Assembly: GCA_002482815.1 (NCBI GenBank)
Contig: DLGS01000020.1
Location: forward strand, 1-7,559
Origin: Bacteroidetes bacterium UBA7688
GTDB taxonomy: Bacteria; Bacteroidota; Bacteroidia; Chitinophagales; Chitinophagaceae
Direction: 5' to 3'
DNA length: 7,559 nucleotides
Position 1 is the first letter of the stretch. Every line of letters begins with the position of its first letter. Under the pieces are notes generated by a model. The model saw nothing but the letters and a program-made list of their open reading frames with translations. It had not been told where the DNA came from and ran no database searches. Position numbers and translations under genes: made by a program. Of this stretch, positions 1 to 4,610 are shown in pieces.

Positions 1-231
1 AGTAATAGTAGCACATTTGATACCCACACCATATTCTTTGATGGCATTTGCAGCATCAATAGTCACCTGATCGTTTGTCTGATCCCGATATTCTACGCCC
101 AGGTCATAATATTTAATATCCAGCTCCAGATAAGGAAGGATCAATTTGTCTTTAATAAACTGCCAGATGATCCGGGTCATTTCATCCCCGTCAAGTTCTA
201 CTACTGGATTTGCAACTTTAATTTTTGCCAT
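1..231 (-). CDS. icd: NADP-dependent isocitrate dehydrogenase, N-terminal part (cut by window edge)
   Basis: Only the first 77 codons are present; the gene runs off the left edge. The translation begins MAKIKVANPVVELDGDEMTR and ends with KCATIT. This matches the start of the eukaryote-like (IDH1-type) NADP-dependent isocitrate dehydrogenases: the VELDGDEMTR segment near residues 11-20, then IDAANAIKEYGVGIKCATIT (58-77), whose ATIT lies in the cofactor-binding region of this family. The family converts isocitrate to 2-oxoglutarate and CO2 with reduction of NADP in the cytosolic TCA cycle, as a homodimer. The ATG at 229-231 is the only sensible start, because it gives the usual N-terminus directly before the conserved block and has an A/T-rich leader upstream. 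The gene is divergent from the small ORF at 402. The family call is secure; the completeness of the gene cannot be judged here. Confidence 0.95.
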   Translation of the reverse strand, partial: MAKIKVANPVVELDGDEMTRIIWQFIKDKLILPYLELDIKYYDLGVEYRDQTNDQVTIDAANAIKEYGVGIKCATIT

Positions 232-253
232 TTAAAAAAAGGTTTTAAAAAGA

Positions 254-261
254 TAGTTTTG
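254..261 (+). promoter_or_regulatory. possible -7 box pointing towards the small ORF at 402
   Basis: TAGTTTTG is an exact match to TAnnTTTG on the plus strand. It would give the 58-codon ORF a leader of about 135 nt. No TTG lies at the expected -33 distance; the nearest is 26 bases upstream. It could be a chance match in AT-rich DNA. Confidence 0.2.
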
Positions 262-277
262 AATGGGGGCTAAGGTA

Positions 278-285
278 CAATTATA
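278..285 (-). promoter_or_regulatory. possible -7 box upstream of icd
   Basis: On the minus strand this reads TATAATTG, one mismatch from the Bacteroidota -7 consensus TAnnTTTG, about 47 bases before the icd ATG. The -33 position has CTG rather than TTG, 19 bases upstream. It is the best candidate I can see in the 170-base divergent spacer, but it is weak. Confidence 0.25.
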
Positions 286-401
286 GCAGGAATAATTGCT
301 TCGGCAGGAGGAAAAAATGAGAATTCTCTATTCCGGAAAATATTTTTTCATTTTGTGCAATATTTTAAAATTACCGGCGTTTAACTTGAAAACATACCTG
401 A

Positions 402-578
402 ATGATTAAACACTTACACTCAAAAAATACCCCTTCTAACCAAAACCGCAATAAAAAATCAGTACGCCAGATGTCGGATCAGCAAATGATTCGTGAAGTG
501 GCGCAGGATTTGCTTCAACCACGCGAGCAGGCAATAACAGCTTTGCTGGCCAAAGCAGCGGCAATGAAGTTGGTATAA
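402..578 (+). CDS. small hypothetical protein, 58 aa
   Basis: This is an ATG-to-TAA ORF of 58 codons that I do not recognise. The first 20 residues are polar and basic (MIKHLHSKNTPSNQNRNKKS). The rest (21-58) looks like two amphipathic helices: a segment with RQMSDQQMIREVAQDLL, then PREQAITALLAKAAAMKLV. There is no signal peptide or membrane segment. In favour of a real gene are the sensible, helix-forming composition, varied codon choice for Ala, Leu and Gln, and a 3' end followed within 8 bases by a perfect inverted repeat and then an intrinsic terminator on the same strand. Against it are the short length and the lack of a clear promoter or any family match. Antisense frames here are open but have unconvincing composition. 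A cytosolic small protein is plausible; its function is unknown. Confidence 0.55.
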   Translation: MIKHLHSKNTPSNQNRNKKSVRQMSDQQMIREVAQDLLQPREQAITALLAKAAAMKLV

Positions 579-586
579 ACAGAAAA

Positions 587-641
587 TTGCACTTAGTGAT
601 GTTTGTTTTTCTTTGCAGAAGAAGAGTATCACTAAGTGCAA
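587..641. repeat. perfect 14-bp inverted repeat with 27-nt loop
   Basis: TTGCACTTAGTGAT at 587-600 is the exact reverse complement of ATCACTAAGTGCAA at 628-641. The inner flanks can continue pairing through G-U and U-A pairs, and a small TTCT/AGAA hairpin can form in the loop, so as RNA this would be one long rod. It sits 8 bases after the stop of the small ORF and has no T-run of its own. It may stabilise the 3' end of that mRNA, be a protein-binding palindrome, or be a dispersed repeat. Confidence 0.8.
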
Positions 642-653
642 CCTAATTCGATG

Positions 654-694
654 AATCTCAAACAGATTTCCTGAGGATTTGTTTGAGATTTTTT
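654..694 (+). terminator. intrinsic terminator after the small ORF
   Basis: AATCTCAAAC (654-663) pairs with GTTTGAGATT (681-690). The stem can extend inward by about four more pairs, including one G-U, and a run of T follows directly on the plus strand. It lies about 75 bases after the stop at 578, downstream of the 14-bp inverted repeat. There is no matching A-run on the left side, so it should act only on rightward transcripts. Confidence 0.75.
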
Positions 695-760
695 ATGTTT
701 TTGTAGAAGGTTAACCGATCATTTATAACCTGATTTTCTGCATTTAATCATTTTTCATAG

Positions 761-803
761 CCAAAAAAAAACAAAGCCATCCAGTTTCAGGGATGGCTTT
801 GTT
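761..803 (-). terminator. strong intrinsic terminator of the 19-aa peptide transcript
   Basis: AACAAAGCCATCC (770-782) and GGATGGCTTTGTT (791-803) form a perfect 13-bp stem with an 8-nt loop. On the minus strand the stem is followed by a run of eight or more T. It therefore ends a leftward transcript, and the only leftward candidate is the tiny ORF whose stop is at 831, 27 bases before the hairpin. Confidence 0.85.
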
Positions 804-830
804 ATAACCTTTAAGTTTGGTCGTAGAATA

Positions 831-890
831 CTACAGACCAAGACCTAGAAGACCCAACAGGGTGCGAAGCAAATTCAAGATTCCGCTCAT
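831..890 (-). CDS. very small leucine-rich hydrophobic peptide, 19 aa
   Basis: The ORF encodes MSGILNLLRTLLGLLGLGL and stops at TAG. It is too short to be identified by homology. Evidence that it is a gene comes from its setting: a TATATTTG -7 box about 85 bases upstream, an A-rich leader running straight into the ATG (AACCAAAAACCAAAAAAATG), which is typical of Bacteroidota start sites, and a 13-bp intrinsic terminator 27 bases after the stop. The peptide has nine or ten leucines, five glycines counting the C-terminal repeats, one arginine and no acidic residue. It would form a short hydrophobic or amphipathic membrane-seeking helix. Possible roles, all inferred, are a type I toxin-like membrane peptide (known Ibs toxins have a similar size), a leader peptide, or a small membrane-protein partner. 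Alternatively the transcript is a small RNA and the ORF incidental. Confidence 0.5.
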   Translation of the reverse strand: MSGILNLLRTLLGLLGLGL

Positions 891-1210
891 TTTTTTGGTT
901 TTTGGTTGGTTAATTGATTTACCTACTCTCTTTTAACGTTTTTCGGTTTCCCCGTTTCAAGTTATATAACAAGACAAATATAAAGCCAAAACATTGGATT
1001 TTTGAACAAATAGCCTAAGAAAATTTACACTTAATCTATTGATAATCTTGCATCTATATCGAAAAATATGGCAATGTATTTTGAATGGGTAGAATTGAAA
1101 TATGTATGTGATTGTTTAAAGGCAGAAAACCAACCGGTTTTTTTTCAGGCACTGACTTTTTCAACTATCTATAGTGTTTACTTCGGCTGGTAAAATTCAG
1201 ATCCGAACAA
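891..1210. other. non-coding stretch between the peptide gene and clpP
   Basis: Apart from the leader and promoter of the tiny peptide (up to about 1010), I see no supported gene here. A 41-codon ATG ORF on the plus strand (1068-1193) has an odd aromatic-rich composition and contains a hairpin followed by T-run (1126-1145), so I do not call it. The remainder is AT-rich spacer up to the clpP terminator. Confidence 0.6.
975..982 (-). promoter_or_regulatory. -7 promoter box for the 19-aa peptide transcript
   Basis: The minus strand reads TATATTTG, an exact fit to the Bacteroidota TAnnTTTG box. A TTG lies 24 bases further upstream (complement at 1007-1009), one base beyond the usual 17-23 spacing. 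Transcription would begin near 966-968, inside a 10-bp palindrome GTTATATAAC (961-970) that could be an operator. The leader would be about 75-80 nt, and the whole transcript to the terminator about 200 nt. Confidence 0.5.
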
Positions 1211-1244
1211 AAATAAAAGGCTGCCTTCAGTAAAGGCAGCCTTT
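1211..1244 (-). terminator. intrinsic terminator of clpP
   Basis: AAAGGCTGCCTT (1216-1227) and AAGGCAGCCTTT (1233-1244) form a perfect 12-bp stem with a 5-nt loop. On the minus strand it is followed by TTTTATTTTTG. It begins 24 bases after the clpP stop codon, which fits a dedicated clpP terminator. The plus-strand side has A rather than T after the stem, so it should not stop rightward transcripts efficiently. Confidence 0.9.
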
Positions 1245-1268
1245 CAAAAAGTACTTCTGATACAAAAA

Positions 1269-1979
1269 CTATTTAGTCTCTTCAGACAAATTCTTGCGTG
1301 GATTACGTTCGAGTACTTCATCAACCATTCCGTAATCTTTTGCTTCTTTCGCAGTCATCCAGTAATCGCGGTCACTGTCCTTTTCTACTTTTGTAAGTTT
1401 CTGACCACTGTGCTCGGCAATGATTTCGTACAGTTCTTTTTTCAGTTTGCCGATTTCGCGGGCTGTGATTTCAATATCGCTCGCTTGCCCTTCAGCACCA
1501 CCCAATGGCTGGTGAATCATAATACGGCTGTGTTTTAGTGCGGTGCGTTTCCCTTTTGTTCCTGCACACATTAACACGGCAGCCATAGAAGCAGCAATAC
1601 CTGTACAGATAGTTGAAACATCAGGATTGATAATTTGCATCGTATCATAAATACCAAGGCCTGCATAAACACTACCACCTGGACTATTCAGATACATCTG
1701 GATATCACGGTTACGGTCAGTGCTTTCCAAAAACAGCATTTGCGCCGTAACGATGTTGGCAACATAATCATTGATTCCTTCGCCCAGAAAGATGATGCGG
1801 TCCATCATCAGGCGGGAGAAAACGTCCATTGATGCAACATTCATCGGACGCTCTTCGATAATGTAAGGTGTAAGGTTGTTTGGCAATTTTCTGTTGACCG
1901 CTGCAGTGTAGCTATCTACAGTAAGACTGCTGATACCGTGGTGATGAATGGCGTATTTACGGAATTCGTTGTTGTTCAT
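1269..1979 (-). CDS. clpP: ATP-dependent Clp protease proteolytic subunit ClpP
   Basis: This 236-aa protein is the peptidase of the cytosolic ClpXP/ClpAP machines, in which two seven-membered rings degrade unfolded or tagged proteins fed by an AAA+ unfoldase. The catalytic triad is visible: Ser131 in GIAASMAA, His156 in MIHQPLGG and Asp205 in DSDRDYWM. The substrate-groove sequence MYLNSPGGSVYAGLGIYD (95-112) and the C-terminal AKDYGMVDEVL are typical. It is about 30 residues longer than E. coli ClpP. The extra part is N-terminal (about 1-40, before TPYIIEERPMNVASMDVFSR), a length I associate with Bacteroidota ClpP, so the ATG at 1977-1979 is kept. Neither tig nor clpX adjoins it here. It lies 132 bases downstream of the rhomboid pair on the same strand and has its own possible promoter and a clear terminator. 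Confidence 0.97.
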   Translation of the reverse strand: MNNNEFRKYAIHHHGISSLTVDSYTAAVNRKLPNNLTPYIIEERPMNVASMDVFSRLMMDRIIFLGEGINDYVANIVTAQMLFLESTDRNRDIQMYLNSPGGSVYAGLGIYDTMQIINPDVSTICTGIAASMAAVLMCAGTKGKRTALKHSRIMIHQPLGGAEGQASDIEITAREIGKLKKELYEIIAEHSGQKLTKVEKDSDRDYWMTAKEAKDYGMVDEVLERNPRKNLSEETK

Positions 1980-2039
1980 TATTGATAATTTTTTAGAAGT
2001 TTAAAATTGATTGTTTGGAATGGTAATGCAATTTGTGCG

Positions 2040-2079
2040 CCAGAATAAAAATAATGTCATTCCGTCAAAATTGCTGACA
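2040..2079 (-). promoter_or_regulatory. possible clpP promoter with overlapping inverted repeat
   Basis: On the minus strand TTG (complement 2066-2068) is followed after 18 bases by TATTCTGG (complement 2040-2047), two mismatches from TAnnTTTG. It would give a leader of about 55 nt. The -33 element is flanked by TGTCA (2055-2059) and TGACA (2075-2079), an inverted repeat with a 15-base spacer, and a further GTCA lies at 2064-2067. This clustering looks like an operator, but both the promoter and the operator are inferred from sequence only. Confidence 0.3.
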
Positions 2080-2111
2080 AAAGGTTCGTTTATTGCATTT
2101 AAATGTTGAAT

Positions 2112-2960
2112 TTATCTGTTTGTTTCCCGCAACAGGTCTTTTTCAGACTTGCTGAGTGATTCAAATCCACGGTCATTTATTTTGTCCAATATGCGGTCAA
2201 TGTCCTGCTCCCGGGCACTTTTGTTTCGCATGGGTTTGTATGTTTCCTTCGGGCTGAAGGTGCTATCCATTTTTTTGAACATCCGATATGCCCATGCGCC
2301 GGGTTGATAGCCCGTTTGCAATAATTTGATGTAGGCAAATCCGGTAATTGCTGCACCTGCCAACATGCCGAGATTGGCGATTTTCAAGTCTGAATTGATA
2401 AGCATCAGCAAAACAAATACACCTGCCAGCAATAATAATGGCACACTAAAATATTCACTCAGGTAAATCCTGTATTTAGGAGATAAAGTCAGTGCAGCTG
2501 CCATCAATCCGATAACGCCTGCCTGTGCGCCCATCAGTAAAGTGCCATCCGGAAGCATCGCTGCGGGTAAAAACTGAATCCCGGCAAAGGCAAGCCCTCC
2601 TGCTAGAATACTGTAAACAAACAAGGGTATAATTTGCTTGTAGCCAACCAGGTTTTGAACAACATTACCAAAACAATAAAGCCAAAGCATATTGCTCAGC
2701 CATTCCCAAAATCCCCGATGACACCAGCCATAGGTCAGCAGTGTCCACCAACGCTCGCTGATACGGTTAAGATTGCCAAGGCCAATATATTCAAATGTGA
2801 GTTCATGAGAACGCTGTTCCGGAACGGCATAAACAATCAAAGTTATCCAAACCAGGTGTACAGCAATAAAACCCACACCCGAAAATGCAATCAGCTGAAC
2901 GACTGCATTTCTGTTGTAGGCAGGAATATGAAATTTTTGAAAAGAAGATCGGACAGACAT
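2112..2960 (-). CDS. rhomboid-family membrane protein lacking catalytic residues (pseudoprotease), with C-terminal tail
   Basis: This 282-aa rhomboid-fold protein has several membrane segments (about 20-45, 88-105, 110-135, 142-160, 172-190, 194-213) and a soluble tail from about 220. It aligns without gaps to its neighbour at the key motifs. The serine motif VGASGAVFG is MGAQAGVIG here, so the catalytic Ser is Gln146. The catalytic His of AHLGG is Asn196 (IANLG). The conserved THLFMHGNLSHLFFN reads TYGWCHRGFWEWLSN (76-90), keeping His81 and Asn90 but replacing the other histidines with Tyr77 and Glu86. It should therefore not be a serine protease. The tail ends in DIDRILDKINDRGFESLSKSEKDLL, resembling the short C-terminal module seen on Bacteroidota rhomboids (I believe DUF6576). 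The gene starts 18 bases after the active rhomboid stops, so they are co-transcribed. The reading frame is intact, which suggests a selected non-proteolytic role such as binding membrane clients or modulating the partner. Confidence 0.88.
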   Translation of the reverse strand: MSVRSSFQKFHIPAYNRNAVVQLIAFSGVGFIAVHLVWITLIVYAVPEQRSHELTFEYIGLGNLNRISERWWTLLTYGWCHRGFWEWLSNMLWLYCFGNVVQNLVGYKQIIPLFVYSILAGGLAFAGIQFLPAAMLPDGTLLMGAQAGVIGLMAAALTLSPKYRIYLSEYFSVPLLLLAGVFVLLMLINSDLKIANLGMLAGAAITGFAYIKLLQTGYQPGAWAYRMFKKMDSTFSPKETYKPMRNKSAREQDIDRILDKINDRGFESLSKSEKDLLRETNR

Positions 2961-2978
2961 TTCTGGTTGATAATAATT

Positions 2979-3839
2979 TTAAAAAAAAGATTTCCGGTTG
3001 GTTCTTTGCCAATAGCGCAAAAGAATAAAAGCGAACAACATTCCGCCAAGATGGGCAAAATGCGCCACATTATCGCCTGCTGAATTTTGAAAACCAGAGA
3101 ATAATTCAATAATCACGTATAAGGCTACAAAGTATTTCGCCTTTAGCGGAAATAAAAAATATATATATAGTTCAGTATTGGGAAATAAATAACCAAAAGC
3201 AAACAAAACGCCGAATACAGCACCTGATGCACCAACAGTTGCCTGATTAATTAAACCCTCAAAATCGATTTTTAATAATTCATTAGTACCACCATGCAAA
3301 TACTGTTGTATTAATAACGCTGATTGATTCCGGAAATAGCTCGAGGACGGATCCTTTGCCCATTCATCATATAACAAGTTAAAACGAGTTGACACTGGGT
3401 TGTTCACATGTTGTGCAATAAATTTTCCAAACTGGTCTACAGTGGCATTTTGCTGATATAATGCAAAGGCTTTTTCGATGGCACCAAATTCGAAACCAAG
3501 GACTGTAAGATGGCATATGGCTGCCCCAAGGCCGCAGACGAAATAGAAAATAAGGAATCTTTTGGGACCCCAGATATTCTCAATAATGCTGCCAAACATC
3601 CATAAGGCAAACATATTGAAGAATAAATGGCTTAGATTTCCATGCATAAAAAGATGGGTCACAAGCTGCCACGGCGCAAAAAACTGGGATGACCAATAAT
3701 GAAGTCCAAGGTAATTGGACAGGTTAATACCATATTTTTCCATTACTGTATCCAGTAAAAGCAGGATAGAATTAATGATAATCAGGTTTTTAACTACAAG
3801 CGGTAACACCTGAAACCGCTGCGGGCGAAATTCTGTCAT
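2979..3839 (-). CDS. rhomboid family intramembrane serine protease (active type)
   Basis: This 286-aa inner-membrane protein belongs to the rhomboid family, which cleaves transmembrane segments of substrates within the lipid bilayer using a Ser-His dyad. Visible motifs are HLFMHGNLSHLFFN (62-75, oxyanion and structural residues in TM2), GASGAVFG with catalytic Ser205, and AHFAHLGG with catalytic His263 in the last conserved helix. The first membrane segment is about 13-32. The loop between TM3 and the serine helix is long (about 118-200, mostly polar), which makes the protein larger than the minimal six-TM core. It is the first gene of a leftward pair; the degenerate paralogue follows after 18 bases and clpP after that. 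The ATG at 3837-3839 is chosen because it directly precedes a short polar N-terminus and TM1. Its substrate cannot be told from sequence. Confidence 0.95.
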   Translation of the reverse strand: MTEFRPQRFQVLPLVVKNLIIINSILLLLDTVMEKYGINLSNYLGLHYWSSQFFAPWQLVTHLFMHGNLSHLFFNMFALWMFGSIIENIWGPKRFLIFYFVCGLGAAICHLTVLGFEFGAIEKAFALYQQNATVDQFGKFIAQHVNNPVSTRFNLLYDEWAKDPSSSYFRNQSALLIQQYLHGGTNELLKIDFEGLINQATVGASGAVFGVLFAFGYLFPNTELYIYFLFPLKAKYFVALYVIIELFSGFQNSAGDNVAHFAHLGGMLFAFILLRYWQRTNRKSFF

Positions 3840-3895
3840 TTAGCACTATTGTTTGGCTGTTATAATTTATAAAACCAGCCATTCTTTTGAGAAAA

Positions 3896-3903
3896 CAAAA
3901 CTA
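3896..3903 (-). promoter_or_regulatory. -7 box upstream of the rhomboid pair
   Basis: The minus strand reads TAGTTTTG, an exact TAnnTTTG match, about 57 bases before the rhomboid start codon. The nearest TTG elements lie 14 and 27 bases upstream, neither at the usual distance, so only the -7 half is convincing. Confidence 0.4.
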
Positions 3904-3994
3904 CTGCATATCGGCATCAATAAAATGGAACAAATTAGAATAAAGACCTAAAATTTGAAACAGGCATATTCCGCAGAAAGACAGTAAGTAATTG

Positions 3995-4002
3995 TATTTT
4001 TA
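3995..4002 (+). promoter_or_regulatory. possible -7 box for the purN-porZ-recO operon
   Basis: TATTTTTA differs from TAnnTTTG only at the last base and lies 23 bases before the purN ATG, implying a leader of under 20 nt. No TTG is found at the -33 distance. It is the best plus-strand candidate in the 186-base divergent spacer, but weak. Confidence 0.25.
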
Positions 4003-4025
4003 CGGCTGAAATCTAATTGTTAAGA

Positions 4026-4610
4026 ATGCCGCCAGCTAAATCTGTAAAATCACTGATTCTTTTTGCCTCCGGAAAGGGGAGTAATGCGCAAGCAATAATC
4101 CAATATTTTCATAATAGTGACCAGGCACGTGTGACGTTGATTGTTTGTAATAATGCCAATGCCGGCGTGCTGGACATAGCCAAAGCGCACAATATTCCAT
4201 TCCTCATCATTGATAAACAAACATTTCAGGAAAAGTTGATGCTGGAACAATTAAGAGAGTATCAGCCGGATCTTATTGTGTTGGCAGGTTTTTTATGGAA
4301 AATACCAGACCATTTACTAATGGAATTTCCAGACAAAATAATCAATATCCATCCTGCCCTATTGCCAAAATTTGGCGGCAAGGGAATGTATGGACAAAAA
4401 GTGCACGAAGCTGTATTGTCCGCCGGCGAAACCGAAACCGGTATCACGATTCATTTCGTAAATGAAAACTATGATGAGGGTGCACACATTGTCCAGGCAT
4501 TTTGCAGGTTAACTTTATCAGACACACCTGCTACTATAGCAGAACATGTTTCGAAGCTGGAACAGGCTTTTTATCCTAAAACAATAGAATATCTGCTGAA
4601 TGAACAATAA
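4026..4610 (+). CDS. purN: phosphoribosylglycinamide formyltransferase (GAR transformylase)
   Basis: This 194-aa cytosolic enzyme of de novo purine synthesis transfers the formyl group of 10-formyltetrahydrofolate to GAR, giving FGAR. It has the phosphate-binding ASGKGSN (14-20), the catalytic INIHPALLPK block with Asn107 and His109, and Asp150 in NENYDEGAHIVQ, matching the Asn-His-Asp set of the family. The segment GGKGMYGQKVHEAV (117-130) is also typical, and the length is close to that of bacterial PurN. I choose ATG 4026. A TTG three codons upstream (4017) keeps the frame open but adds nothing conserved. The stop overlaps the porZ reading frame by 11 bases if porZ starts at 4600. It is the first gene of a rightward operon with porZ and recO and diverges from the rhomboid gene. 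Confidence 0.95.
   Translation: MPPAKSVKSLILFASGKGSNAQAIIQYFHNSDQARVTLIVCNNANAGVLDIAKAHNIPFLIIDKQTFQEKLMLEQLREYQPDLIVLAGFLWKIPDHLLMEFPDKIINIHPALLPKFGGKGMYGQKVHEAVLSAGETETGITIHFVNENYDEGAHIVQAFCRLTLSDTPATIAEHVSKLEQAFYPKTIEYLLNEQ

Noticed and set aside
459..641. 60-codon minus-strand ORF, Cys/His/Leu-rich
   Set aside because: It is antisense to the more plausible 58-aa ORF and starts inside the 14-bp inverted repeat arm; its composition is not protein-like.
1126..1145. AAAACC/GGTTTT hairpin followed by T-run on the plus strand
   Set aside because: The stem is only 6 bp with a 4-nt loop, and there is no convincing upstream plus-strand gene that would need a terminator there.
1068..1193. 41-codon plus-strand ORF (MAMYFEWVELKY...) in the spacer before clpP
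   Set aside because: Its length is within chance expectation, the composition is odd and aromatic-rich, it has no promoter or leader support, and a hairpin with T-run lies inside it.
2096..2105. CATTTAAATG palindrome after the second rhomboid gene
   Set aside because: It is a 10-bp AT-rich palindrome with no loop and no T-run; it cannot act as a terminator and is probably chance.
2634..3083. 149-codon plus-strand ORF opposite the rhomboid genes
   Set aside because: It is antisense to two clearly conserved membrane-protein genes and spans their junction. The translation shows no domain and is a shadow frame.
4017..4025. TTG start for purN three codons upstream of the ATG
   Set aside because: TTG starts are rare in this group, the extra residues are not conserved in the family, and an ATG follows at once at 4026.
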